From Chloroflexota bacterium (GTDB lineage: Bacteria > Chloroflexota > Anaerolineae > Anaerolineales > Anaerolineaceae): DNA of 64,000 nt. Location: contig JAKAFP010000001.1 of NCBI GenBank assembly GCA_021825925.1, positions 372,001 to 436,000 of the forward strand, given 5' to 3'. Numbering within the stretch: the first letter of the stretch is position 1; every line of letters starts with the position of its first letter. Under the pieces are notes generated by a model. That model worked only from the letters and a program-made list of their open reading frames with translations. It was not told the origin of the DNA and did not search any database. This document shows positions 42,783 through 51,681 of the stretch, in pieces. A program made the position numbers and the translations under genes.

Positions 42783-43775
42783 ATGATTATTGATTGCCAC
42801 AACCACATACTATTAACCGGCGCTTACCCCGGAGCGGAAAAATTTATAAAAGAGATGACCTTGGGATACTTTCGCTCTCAAGGTGAGTTGCCTGTAGACC
42901 GCATGCCAACAGATGAAGATTGGAAAGGGATGGAGTACTTATGGGCTCCTACCCATCCTGACAAGCTGATTGCCGATCATCCTGGAGTTGATAAGTGTGT
43001 AATATTGGCGGTTGCTCCATCTGATTATACGGCGTATGGGGTACGGGGATTATTCGATCCATTTGGCTTTACAAAAGTTCCTGGTCCTCCCAGTATTGAT
43101 AAAGCGAATGATTATATTGCTGATCTAGTTAAGTCATATCCAGATCAATTCATTGGTTTTTGTGCCGTGAATCCAAAATATCGTGGTGTAAGTGCGGCAA
43201 TTAAAGAGTTGGACAGGGCAATTCTGGATCTTGGATTGACAGGTTTAAAACTGTATCCTGCCTATGATCATTATTCGCCTGATGATCGCGAGTTGGCCTT
43301 TCCAATTTTTAGACGAGCTGAAGAATTAAAAATACCTGTCATGATTCACCAGTCATCAACGCCAGTTATTGATGCTCCTTTAAAACTAGGGCGGCCATTC
43401 TTGCTGGATGATGTTGGCAGAGCATTTCCAAACTTAAAATTGTTAGCTTGTCATGCCGGTGCTCCTTGGGTGGATGAATGCTTGGTATTAGTGGCAAAGC
43501 ATCCAAATTTTTACCTCGATGTTTCCTTTTTCAATAGTTTGATAAGCGAAGAAGAGATGCTTGTTTTCTTGCATAAATGTAAAGCGTTTGGCGTCCCTCT
43601 AGAAAAAGTTTGTTGGGGAACAGATTACCCCGGATTTGAGTTTCCTGAAAAGCTTTTATCTAAGTTTATGAATATTAACGATCACTCTGAAAAATTGGGA
43701 GTTGAAAAAATTAGTCCTAAAGATATGGAAAACATGCTTGGTAACAACTTCCTCAATTTTATAAAGAAAAATTAG
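42783..43775 (+). CDS. Amidohydrolase family 2 protein
   Basis: A 330-residue TIM-barrel metal hydrolase of the ACMSD/amidohydrolase_2 group. It has the N-terminal H-x-H in IIDCHNHIL, a mid-barrel MIHQSS, KLLACHAGAPW, and the catalytic Asp in WGTDYPG. Relatives are lactonases, decarboxylases and hydratases. It starts 10 bases after the transporter fusion with AGGAG ahead of ATG, so it probably acts on the imported compound, perhaps as a lactonase (inference). Confidence 0.85.
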   Translation: MIIDCHNHILLTGAYPGAEKFIKEMTLGYFRSQGELPVDRMPTDEDWKGMEYLWAPTHPDKLIADHPGVDKCVILAVAPSDYTAYGVRGLFDPFGFTKVPGPPSIDKANDYIADLVKSYPDQFIGFCAVNPKYRGVSAAIKELDRAILDLGLTGLKLYPAYDHYSPDDRELAFPIFRRAEELKIPVMIHQSSTPVIDAPLKLGRPFLLDDVGRAFPNLKLLACHAGAPWVDECLVLVAKHPNFYLDVSFFNSLISEEEMLVFLHKCKAFGVPLEKVCWGTDYPGFEFPEKLLSKFMNINDHSEKLGVEKISPKDMENMLGNNFLNFIKKN

Positions 43776-43837
43776 TTGATGAGATTTCTGTAAAATTGAG
43801 AAGATAATTTAAACCACAAGATTGAGAGGAGATAAAA

Positions 43838-44689
43838 ATGGTAGGCAAAAGAGAAAATTATTTCAGAACCAGTGATGATGCGATCCTCTATTTTGAAGAT
43901 CACGGTAAAGGAAAACCCATTGTTTTAGTTCCCGGATTTTGCTGTTCAACCAGATTTTTTGAGAATAATGTTGGTGAATTGGCAAAAACCAACCGTGTCA
44001 TCACCTTTGATCCGCGAGGACAAGGTTCTTCATCCAAAGGTTTGCACGGACACACCATTGCTCGCAACGCTCTTGATATTAAAGAACTTTTAGATTATTT
44101 GGATGTGAAAGATGCAACCCTGTTAGGTTGGTCTATGTCAGGGCAGTTTGTTCTCAAATACCATATGCTCTTTGGGAACCACAGAATCGATTCACTTGGT
44201 TTACTAGATTGCCCGTTAGGAGCCATGCATGATGAAGTTTGGAATGCTCACCACTTAAAAGGTTTTAACATGGACGCTTTTAATGGTTCCTTGGCTAAAA
44301 CTTATAACGACAATGCAGGATATTGTGGTTTCTTCGCAAAAATGATTTTTGGCGGTCATGACGATTCAAAAATTGAGTTCTGCACCACAGAACTTATGAA
44401 GACCCCTCCATATATTTCCTTTGCCATTTATAGCGATCTTGTCCATCAAAATGGCTATGAAATGTTGCCTAAAGTTACGCTTCCAATTTTATTTATGGGC
44501 ACCAATTCAGCAGTAACCGCCAATGGAAAAGAACTTGCGACCAAATATTATCCTGAAAACACCAACCCGAAGGTCTATAAAGAATCATACACTTTTGAGA
44601 AAGGTGGACACGCTTTCTTCTATACATGCGCAGAAGAATTCAATACACAAGTGGCCTCTTTTGCGAAAAAGGTTGCTTCATTAAAGTAA
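43838..44689 (+). CDS. Alpha/beta hydrolase
   Basis: A 283-residue hydrolase. The nucleophile elbow is GWSMSGQ (about residue 97), the oxyanion region VPGFCCSTRFF, the FDPRGQGSS turn precedes it, and the catalytic His is in EKGGHAFF. At the usual acid position the sequence is FMGTNSAVTANGK, without the expected Asp, so the triad acid may be elsewhere or missing. The amidohydrolase is just upstream. Esterase, lactonase or C-C hydrolase roles are possible. Confidence 0.82.
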   Translation: MVGKRENYFRTSDDAILYFEDHGKGKPIVLVPGFCCSTRFFENNVGELAKTNRVITFDPRGQGSSSKGLHGHTIARNALDIKELLDYLDVKDATLLGWSMSGQFVLKYHMLFGNHRIDSLGLLDCPLGAMHDEVWNAHHLKGFNMDAFNGSLAKTYNDNAGYCGFFAKMIFGGHDDSKIEFCTTELMKTPPYISFAIYSDLVHQNGYEMLPKVTLPILFMGTNSAVTANGKELATKYYPENTNPKVYKESYTFEKGGHAFFYTCAEEFNTQVASFAKKVASLK

Positions 44690-44716
44690 CAATGCAACAA
44701 TTTTTAGGTTGATCGG

Positions 44717-44769
44717 TTCTGGTGTGATGGATGTTGCTACATTCAATGAAGAGTTCTATCACACCAGAA
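44717..44769 (+). terminator. Long-loop inverted repeat after the hydrolase
   Basis: TTCTGGTGTGAT (44717-44728) and ATCACACCAGAA (44758-44769) are exact inverted repeats around 29 bases, followed by TAAAAAT. It is a possible terminator of the first transporter operon; the large loop makes it uncertain. Confidence 0.4.
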
Positions 44770-44878
44770 TAAAAATGGTAGATAATGCATAATATTTTTC
44801 AAATCAATGGGCTTTTTAAGGTGTACATTTATTGGAAAGAGATTAAAATTAAATGTTAGTAACTTTGAAAAGAAGGAA

Positions 44879-45670
44879 ATGATTTTGAAAAATACCGATA
44901 AATCTACTCAACGAAAAACGATTGGTTCTGTACAACGGGCACTTGATATTCTTAATTTGTTTGATAAAGCTCACGTCGAGCTGGGAAACGCTGAAATTGC
45001 AAAGTTAGTAGATCTGCCAATAGGAACCGCATCAGGCTTGATCTACACCTTGAAGGTGAATAATTATTTGGATCAAAATCCTTCAAATCGTAAGTATCGG
45101 TTGGGATTGAAATTAGCTGAGAGAGCGGCTGTTCTGCTTGATCAACTTGACTTGAGAAAAGTTGCCGCACCGTATCTTGAAGAGATTCGTGATTGGTGCG
45201 GAGAGAGTGTCAATCTTGCAGTCAGAGATGGAAATGAAATGGTCTATATCGAGAGAATGTTTGGAAATCATTCTCTTGGAATCCGTTCGGAATTGGGAAG
45301 ACGCGGTTACCTTCATTGCACTTCTTTAGGCAAAGCAATTCTTTCTTTTTTACCGGCGAATGAACTAAAACAAGTTTTGAATGGATATGAATACATACCT
45401 GTAACGCCTTATTCAATACTAAGCGAAAGTGATTTGATAAACGAATTATCAAGAATTAAACAATGTGGTTATTCAATAGACGAACAGGAGAATGAACTGG
45501 GAGGGCGTTGTGTTGGAGCCCCTATTTTTGACCGAACCGGTTACCCGATTGCCGCGATCAGTATTTCAGTTCCAATTCAACGGTTCCCCACGGAAGATAT
45601 TGAAAAGTATGGAAGTAAGTTGATCCAAATTTCTCAATTGATCTCAAAAAAAATGGGACTTATTAATTAA
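44879..45670 (+). CDS. IclR-family regulator (paralogue 1)
   Basis: A 263-residue regulator. The N-terminal winged helix is SVQRALDILNLF, then LGNAEIAKLVDLPIGTASG. The effector domain has GESVNLAVRDGNEMVYIERM, SLGKAILSFLP, and GYSIDEQENELGGRCVGAPI. Starts at ATG 44879 and TTG 44885 are both possible; the earlier frame start 44807 adds a poorly conserved leader absent from the paralogue. It is very close to the IclR at 48568, including nearly identical stretches in the effector pocket, so both may sense the same or related ligands and could form mixed dimers. Confidence 0.9.
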   Translation: MILKNTDKSTQRKTIGSVQRALDILNLFDKAHVELGNAEIAKLVDLPIGTASGLIYTLKVNNYLDQNPSNRKYRLGLKLAERAAVLLDQLDLRKVAAPYLEEIRDWCGESVNLAVRDGNEMVYIERMFGNHSLGIRSELGRRGYLHCTSLGKAILSFLPANELKQVLNGYEYIPVTPYSILSESDLINELSRIKQCGYSIDEQENELGGRCVGAPIFDRTGYPIAAISISVPIQRFPTEDIEKYGSKLIQISQLISKKMGLIN

Positions 45671-45763
45671 AGTAATAATTATTTTCTGATCTTTTTGATC
45701 CTTTTTTCACTATTTGGTCTATTGCAATACCGGTAACATTTGGCTAATAGATTTTTTTCAATC

Positions 45764-45788
45764 CACTCTGAGACCCTTTCTGAGAGTG
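45764..45788 (+). promoter_or_regulatory. CACTCT-type inverted repeat before the YhcH gene
   Basis: CACTCT (45764-45769) and AGAGTG (45783-45788) are inverted, and an inner AGA/TCT pair extends the symmetry apart from one G-G mismatch. It lies 126 bases before the YhcH start and could be an operator. Evidence is symmetry only. Confidence 0.3.
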
Positions 45789-45913
45789 TAATATAACTTT
45801 TGCCTTATCACTTTATTGGCGTCCTTCATCAAAAAGTGATACAGGAAGCGCTTAGATTTGAGAAAAAAAATACGATTAAATCAAAACGGATTTCAATAAA
45901 AGCTGGAGATAAC

Positions 45914-46360
45914 ATGATTGTTGACCTTTTAGAAAACTGCAATTTATATTCTTCAATTAATTCCAACCTTGATAGAGCTTTCTCCTTTCTCCTTTCCAAC
46001 GACCTGGCTTCAATGGAGCCAGGTCGCCTGGAATTAAACGGAGATTCCCTCTATGTTTTGGTACAGCATTATTTATCCAAACCGGAGAGCTCGGGCAAGT
46101 GGGAAGCTCATAAGCGTTATATTGATGTGCAGTACCTCATCAGCGGTAGTGAACGGGTTGGGTATTCTGCAATTTCAAACATGACTTTGGGTGAATATAA
46201 TGCCCAGAAAGATTTTCAAGCCTTATCTGGCAGCGGAGAAATGTATCGTCTTAATGCAGGTTCATTTATGGTTTTCTTCCCGCAAGACGCACACATGCCA
46301 GGTCTGGCCAATGGCTTTGAAACCCCGATAAAAAAGATCGTTGTGAAATGTGCAATTTAA
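45914..46360 (+). CDS. YhcH/YjgK/YiaL-family protein
   Basis: A 148-residue cupin-like protein of the DUF386 family (YhcH, EbgC). GGAG stands seven bases before ATG 45914, which is why I do not use the longer frame from 45800. The family block HKRYIDVQYLISGSERVGY is intact, and the FFPQDAHMPGLA block supplies the metal-binding His. Relatives act as sugar anomerases or as accessory subunits in sialic acid and other sugar-acid pathways, which fits the sugar-acid enzymes downstream. Confidence 0.85.
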   Translation: MIVDLLENCNLYSSINSNLDRAFSFLLSNDLASMEPGRLELNGDSLYVLVQHYLSKPESSGKWEAHKRYIDVQYLISGSERVGYSAISNMTLGEYNAQKDFQALSGSGEMYRLNAGSFMVFFPQDAHMPGLANGFETPIKKIVVKCAI

Positions 46361-46437
46361 TGTGACTATGTCTTATTAACAAAACGTTATGGATTTGAAT
46401 TAAGTTACCAAAATTCTCACTCTCGAGGAGTTTGAAC

Positions 46438-48408
46438 ATGACCACCAAATTGATAAAAGTAAAATTAAATGATAAGGAATATGAGCTTCCCGTTTTTAAA
46501 GTTCATACCCTTGTTCTCGGAAGTGGTGCTGCCGGATTAAATGCTGCTGCGCAGCTCTCGTTGAATGGGATTAAAGATCTGATGATCATAACTGAAGGTC
46601 TTTCAATGGGGACTTCGATCAACACAGGCAGCGACAAACAAACTTATTACAAACTATCCATGTGTGGAGCCGAAGCGGATTCTCCGCATAACATGGCAGA
46701 GACTTATTTTGCCAATGGTTCGATGCACGGTGATCTTGCCTTGGTGGAATCCAGTTTATCGGCACGAAGTTTTATCAATTTGGTTAATCTGGGAGTCCCT
46801 TTTCCTCGCGATGAGTATGGTCAGTTTGTGGGGTATAAAACAGATCACGATCCCAGACAGCGGGCAACATCAATTGGACCCTACACCTCTAAAGAAATGT
46901 GTCTCAAATTGATAGATCAAGTAAAAGGTTTGGGTATAGAAATCCGTGAAGGGCGTCATGCAGTCGAGCTTATCACTCTTGAGGGTGACTGCCGAAGGGT
47001 GGCAGGTGTAATTACTGTTGACAATTTTGGAAAATTTGAGGCTTATGTTTGCGAAAACTTGATCTTTGCAGTGGGTGGCCCTGGTGGCTTGTACAAGACC
47101 AGCGTTTATCCTTCAGTCCATACCGGAGCGATTGGATTGGCATTGATGGCTGGCGCCTGTGCAGCTAACTTGCCTGAATCTCAGTATGGGTTGGCTTCCA
47201 CCAAATTCCGTTGGAATGTTTCTGGTACCTATATGCAGGTTATTCCACGCGTGATCAGTACCGCCTCTGATGGGATCTCTGATGAAAAAGAATTCATGCC
47301 TCCATTTTTTAAGTCCGTTGGAGATATGAATGGTATGGTTTTTCTAAAAGGATACCAATGGCCTTTTGATGCCCGCAAGGCCATCGGAGGGTCATCCATT
47401 GTGGATATTTTGGTTTACATAGAAACAATTATCAAAGGGCGTAGAGTGTTTTTGGATTTTCGATCAAACCCGGCAGGTTTTTCATTTGAAGATATGCCTG
47501 ATGAAGCCCGGATCTACCTGGAGAAATCTGGAGCCAATCAATCCACACCCGTTGAACGCCTTTTACACATGAATCCAGGTGCAATTGAGTTATACCAAAA
47601 TAACAAAATTGATTTGTTTACAGAGCCTTTGGAAGTTGCAGTTTGTGCTCAGCATAATAATGGAGGCTTGGCGGGGAATATTTGGTACGAATCAACCAAC
47701 CTTAAACACCTCTTCCCGATCGGCGAAGTAAATGGGTCACATGGCGTAACGCGTCCGGGAGGTTCAGCATTAAATGCAGGCCAGGTGGCCGGTTTCAGAG
47801 CGGCTGAATTTATCGCCAATAAGTATTATGAGTGGACTTTGGACGAAAATGAAGTAGCACAGGCGTTGGAACGAAGTATCCAACAGGTTGTAAGTTTTGC
47901 AGGCGCATGCCTTCAAGCCGGGCAGCCTTGGATGGATGAACTCAATGAGATCCAGGAAAGAATGTCAAAGTCAGGTTCTCATATTCGCAGTAAAGAGGCG
48001 CTGGATAGAGAGGCTCCTGAAGCATGGAAACAAGTTCAAAGGTTGCACGATTCCGGCTGCAGCGTCAAACAACTTGAACATTTAAAGTATGCCTTCCGGG
48101 TCCGACAATTGGCATTTGCCCAGGCTGTTTATCTTGATGCAATTAAATATACGATGAAGAGTCAGGTTGGAAGCAGGGGGTCTTCCATCGTGCTTGATCG
48201 CGAGGGCAACCATGTCCATGAATTATTGGATGAGTCCTGGAGAATTGCCTCAGAGGATCTGTCTTACCGTCAAAAAGTACTGGAAACTTTAGCGAAAATG
48301 GGTGGAGAGGTTCAAAATAAATGGGTAGATTGTCGTTCAATTCCTGAAAATGATGCCTGGTTCGAAACAACCTGGGCACGATTTCGAAAAGGTGAAATAT
48401 ATTCGTAA
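46438..48408 (+). CDS. FAD-dependent oxidoreductase, fumarate reductase/L-aspartate oxidase-like
   Basis: A 656-residue flavoprotein from ATG 46438 (GAGGAG seven bases ahead). It has the Rossmann motif VLGSGAAGLNAAAQLS near residue 25, a covalent-flavin-type N-terminal region and a capping domain. The C-terminal FAD motif is LFPIGEVNGSHGVTRPGGSALNAGQVAG, split here as LFPIGEVNGSHG and RPGGSALNAGQVAG. It has no export signal, so it is cytoplasmic. Relatives reduce or oxidise C-C bonds of carboxylic acids or cyclic ketones. It ends at a clear terminator; the gene lies between the two IclR paralogues. Confidence 0.85.
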   Translation: MTTKLIKVKLNDKEYELPVFKVHTLVLGSGAAGLNAAAQLSLNGIKDLMIITEGLSMGTSINTGSDKQTYYKLSMCGAEADSPHNMAETYFANGSMHGDLALVESSLSARSFINLVNLGVPFPRDEYGQFVGYKTDHDPRQRATSIGPYTSKEMCLKLIDQVKGLGIEIREGRHAVELITLEGDCRRVAGVITVDNFGKFEAYVCENLIFAVGGPGGLYKTSVYPSVHTGAIGLALMAGACAANLPESQYGLASTKFRWNVSGTYMQVIPRVISTASDGISDEKEFMPPFFKSVGDMNGMVFLKGYQWPFDARKAIGGSSIVDILVYIETIIKGRRVFLDFRSNPAGFSFEDMPDEARIYLEKSGANQSTPVERLLHMNPGAIELYQNNKIDLFTEPLEVAVCAQHNNGGLAGNIWYESTNLKHLFPIGEVNGSHGVTRPGGSALNAGQVAGFRAAEFIANKYYEWTLDENEVAQALERSIQQVVSFAGACLQAGQPWMDELNEIQERMSKSGSHIRSKEALDREAPEAWKQVQRLHDSGCSVKQLEHLKYAFRVRQLAFAQAVYLDAIKYTMKSQVGSRGSSIVLDREGNHVHELLDESWRIASEDLSYRQKVLETLAKMGGEVQNKWVDCRSIPENDAWFETTWARFRKGEIYS

Positions 48409-48423
48409 CCAGTTTTTATACCC

Positions 48424-48456
48424 TAAAAGCCCAACTCAACTTAAGTTGGGCTTTTA
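48424..48456 (+). terminator. Intrinsic terminator after the flavoprotein gene
   Basis: AAAAGCCCAACT (48425-48436) and AGTTGGGCTTTT (48444-48455) pair, with T-rich sequence (TTTTAGTTTT) after the stem. It separates the first half of the island from promoter copy B. Confidence 0.8.
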
Positions 48457-48464
48457 GTTTTATA

Positions 48465-48534
48465 TGACATTAATCACTTGAAAACCGATTATTAACATGC
48501 GATAATATCAACTGATATACGGCATTGTCGCATA
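48465..48534 (+). promoter_or_regulatory. Promoter/operator copy B (IclR-type) before the second IclR gene
   Basis: An ungapped relative of the segment at 37201-37270. TTGAAA (48478-48483), 17 bases, GATAAT (48501-48506); TGCGATA (48498-48504) and TGTCGCA (48526-48532, one mismatch), again 21 bases apart. It lies 34 bases before the GTG of the IclR gene, so autoregulation and co-control with the gene set at 37446 are both suggested. Confidence 0.7.
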
Positions 48535-48567
48535 ATATCCTGAAAATGCAAGGCACAAAGGATAATA

Positions 48568-49353
48568 GTGGAAAAACCCTCCAAACCGGCTGCTCGAAAG
48601 TTAATTGCCTCTGTTCAACGAGCATTGGATATTTTGGATTTATTTAATAATGGTAATGTGGAACTTGGTAATGCTGAAATTGCCAGGATTGTTGACCTTC
48701 CGATTGGAACGGCTTCGGGATTGATATATACACTTAAAGCCAATCACTACTTGGATCAAAACCCGGCAAATCGTAAATATCGGCTGGGATTAAAACTGGC
48801 TGAAAGAGCTGCTGTTCTCTTGGACCAACTGGATCTTCGAAAAGTTGCAGCCCCTTATCTTGAAGAGATTCGTGATTGGTGTGGTGAAAGTGTAAATCTG
48901 GCTGTTTGTGACGGAAATGAGGTGGTCTATATCGAACGTATGTTTGGTAACCACTCGCTAGGAATCCGTTCTGAATTAGGCCGCCGTGGCACTTTACATA
49001 GTACATCCCTTGGCAAAGCGATACTTTCGTCTTTGCCTGAAGCTGAAAGAAAGAACCTTCTCAAGGACTACAACTTTACTTCTGTGACCAAGTTCACAAT
49101 TACTGATCCAGACAAATTTGAGATTGAACTTGGAAATGTCCAAAAGCGCGGGTATGCAGTTGACGAACAGGAAAATGAATTGGGAGGGCGTTGTGTTGGA
49201 GCTCCAATTCTTGATCGTTATGGATATCCCATAGCTGCAATTAGTATCTCGGTTCCCATTCAACGGTTCCCTGAAGAGGATGTCATCAAATACGGAAAAA
49301 AACTTGTAGAAACCGCTGGCATAATTTCTCAAAAAATGGGGCATGCAAGTTAA
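48568..49353 (+). CDS. IclR-family regulator (paralogue 2)
   Basis: A 261-residue regulator beginning at GTG 48568, with AAAGGA ahead. The HTH reads SVQRALDILDLF and LGNAEIARIVDLPIGTASG, and the effector domain contains GESVNLAVCDGNEVVYIERM, SLGKAILSSLPEAE and DEQENELGGRCVGAPIL. It matches the regulator at 44879 along its full length, clearly a recent duplication. It directly follows promoter copy B and precedes the branched-chain-type importer, which it probably controls with the following catabolic genes. Confidence 0.92.
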   Translation: MEKPSKPAARKLIASVQRALDILDLFNNGNVELGNAEIARIVDLPIGTASGLIYTLKANHYLDQNPANRKYRLGLKLAERAAVLLDQLDLRKVAAPYLEEIRDWCGESVNLAVCDGNEVVYIERMFGNHSLGIRSELGRRGTLHSTSLGKAILSSLPEAERKNLLKDYNFTSVTKFTITDPDKFEIELGNVQKRGYAVDEQENELGGRCVGAPILDRYGYPIAAISISVPIQRFPEEDVIKYGKKLVETAGIISQKMGHAS

Positions 49354-49489
49354 CCGAACACATTGTCATTTTCTATTATCTTGACCCAAAATTAACCGCC
49401 AAGGAGGTGAAATTTCACGAGTTAAGGATCTCCACCAGATGTTGCAGTAGATAACCTGATATCCAGACACAATCTAATAGGAGAAGAAA

Positions 49490-50854
49490 ATGAAAAAAAG
49501 CTTGTTCATGATCATTGCGATTATCATGATCGCCACCCTCGCACTCAGCGCTTGTGCGAAACCTGCCGCCACAGAAGCACCAGCCGCGACAGAAGCTCCC
49601 GTTGCGACCGAAGCAGTTGTTGCTACTGAAGCCCCCGCAGCCGCCCCCATTAAAATTGGAACTTCACTCCCTTTGACTGGTGAATTCTCCATCACGGGTA
49701 CCAAACATCGTGATGGTTATCAACTCTGTGTTGATCTGATCAATGAAGCTGGTGGTCTCTTAGGTCGTCCAGTTGAATTAGTGGTCAGCGACAACCAATC
49801 TGATGTGGATACCACTTTGGCTCAGATGGAACGCTTCATCAACGTAGACAAAGTTGACCTCATCTTTGGTACTTTCTCTAGTAAATTGACTTTCCCTGCT
49901 TCTGCTATAACCGAACAGGCCAAAATGCTGCACCCGATTCCCTCTGCCGCAGCTTTGCGTGTTTATGAACGTGGTTACAAGTATTTGGTCTATTTCCAGC
50001 CGAACGCTGCCGAGTATATCGGAGCTTCACCTGTTATGATGATCAAAGATCTTATCGCTGCTGACCAACAACCTGCCACCATCGCCTTGGCTTGGGCTGA
50101 TGATTTCTATGCCAATGCTTTAATTGCTGGGTTAAAGGGTAGCGATGTAACCTTCACCAACAATGATGGAACTGATAAAACCGTCAGCCTTGCCCCAGGT
50201 GAACTTTCAAAACTGAACGCAAAAGTTGTTTTCGAACAACAATGGCCAGAAGGTTTCTCTGATTGGACGACCCTTGCTGCTTCATTGAAAGCCGCAAATG
50301 CAGATTTCCTCTTTGCACCTGTTACTTCTGCTGATGAGGCCATTAACCTGGTCAACGCTTTACAGCAGGTTGGTTACAACCCCAAAGGCATTTTCATGAG
50401 CCAGGGTGCACAAAAAGAATTTGGTGAAGCTCTTGGATCCGCAGCAAATGGCATTACGATTCAAGCCTCATGGCATCCGCTTGCTAATTTCAGCGGTTTA
50501 TTAAACGGCCAAGAATTCACGAATCAAATGTTCCTCGATGCTTTCAAGGCAAAATATGGAACTGATGGCGGAGAAGATGAAGCCATTCCCTTTGCTCTTT
50601 GCCAGGGTATTGAACAAGCCGTCCGCGCCACCGAATCCACCGATAGCACTGTTTTACGTGAGTGGCTTGGTGCACGTACTGCAGACGATCCCGTAAAAAC
50701 CATTCTTGGTGATTTCTACTGGGACGAACGTGGTCTTCCTATCAATAAAGCCTTCATCATGACCCAATGGCAAGAAGGAAAACTTGAGTTTGTCTATCCG
50801 ACAGATGCATTCCCGGGTGTCAAACCCCTTCTTTACCCAAAACCAGAGTGGTAA
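49490..50854 (+). CDS. Branched-chain-type substrate-binding lipoprotein
   Basis: A 454-residue LivK-like (Peripla_BP_6) protein. The leader ends in a lipobox LALSAC, followed by an Ala/Thr/Glu/Pro repeat linker (ATEAPAATEAPVATEA). The binding domain starts IKIGTSLPLTGEFSITG and contains NEAGGLLGRPVELVVSD and FGTFSSKLTFPASAI. These importers take amino acids, but in catabolic islands also aromatic acids, amides and sugar-like acids. The first gene of a five-gene importer, it has an unusual leader with an unused AAGGAGGTGA at 49401-49410. Confidence 0.9.
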   Translation: MKKSLFMIIAIIMIATLALSACAKPAATEAPAATEAPVATEAVVATEAPAAAPIKIGTSLPLTGEFSITGTKHRDGYQLCVDLINEAGGLLGRPVELVVSDNQSDVDTTLAQMERFINVDKVDLIFGTFSSKLTFPASAITEQAKMLHPIPSAAALRVYERGYKYLVYFQPNAAEYIGASPVMMIKDLIAADQQPATIALAWADDFYANALIAGLKGSDVTFTNNDGTDKTVSLAPGELSKLNAKVVFEQQWPEGFSDWTTLAASLKAANADFLFAPVTSADEAINLVNALQQVGYNPKGIFMSQGAQKEFGEALGSAANGITIQASWHPLANFSGLLNGQEFTNQMFLDAFKAKYGTDGGEDEAIPFALCQGIEQAVRATESTDSTVLREWLGARTADDPVKTILGDFYWDERGLPINKAFIMTQWQEGKLEFVYPTDAFPGVKPLLYPKPEW

Positions 50855-50947
50855 ATCGTTGTTAGCATACTCCGTGTCTGGTGGCAACACCAGACACGGA
50901 ATTTTCAAAAATGGATTAACCAAAAATCAACCTGAACTGGTGAAAAA

Positions 50948-51679
50948 ATGGCATTATTAGAAATTAAGGGATTAAATAAACACTTTGGCGGAATCCAGGC
51001 AGTCAATGACTGTTCATTTTCTGTCGAAGAAGGGCGGATCGTCAGCCTCATTGGCCCAAATGGAGCCGGTAAAACGACTGTTTTCAATCTGGTGACCGGA
51101 TTGCTTACTCCAGATTCGGGTGATGTTACATTTCTAGGTAAGAAGATCAATGGATTGCAGCCTCACGAAATTACTCGTAGAGGCATAAGTCGAACATTTC
51201 AAATTACTCGTGATCTTCAAGAATTATCCGTATTGGAAAATATGGTCATTCAATCACAGGTGAAAGGCTTCTTTGACATGTTCCGTTCTAGCATGTCAAA
51301 GCGTGAAACAGAACGTGCAATGGATCTATTATCTTTCGTTGGAATTTCGCATCTTGCTCAAGAAAAAGCAAAAAATTTATCTTATGGACAAAAGAAATTG
51401 ATGGAATTTGCTTCAGTTCTAATGTCTGAACCGAAGCTTATTATGCTTGACGAACCCGCGGGTGGGGTTAATCCCACCTTGCTTGAAAGTATCATTGATC
51501 GAATATTGGAACTTAATAAGAAGGGTATCACTTTCTTGATCGTTGAACATAACATGGACCTGGTGATGAAAATCAGCGATCCTGTCATTTGTATGGCTTA
51601 TGGAACTGTCTTGGCGGAAGGAAGTCCGAAAGACATTCAGAATAACTCCCAGGTAATGGAAGCATATTTAGGAGAATAA
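50948..51679 (+). CDS. livG: Branched-chain-type ABC transporter ATPase LivG
   Basis: A 243-residue ATPase. It has Walker A IGPNGAGKTTVFNLVTG, a Q-loop within GISRTFQITRDLQELSVLENM (read in two parts), signature LSYGQKKLMEFASVLM, Walker B LIMLDEPAGGVNP and LIVEHNMDLVMKISD. The LSYGQ signature and VNP after Walker B are LivG features. It is followed by livF after 2 bases. Confidence 0.92.
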   Translation: MALLEIKGLNKHFGGIQAVNDCSFSVEEGRIVSLIGPNGAGKTTVFNLVTGLLTPDSGDVTFLGKKINGLQPHEITRRGISRTFQITRDLQELSVLENMVIQSQVKGFFDMFRSSMSKRETERAMDLLSFVGISHLAQEKAKNLSYGQKKLMEFASVLMSEPKLIMLDEPAGGVNPTLLESIIDRILELNKKGITFLIVEHNMDLVMKISDPVICMAYGTVLAEGSPKDIQNNSQVMEAYLGE

Positions 51680-51681
51680 GT

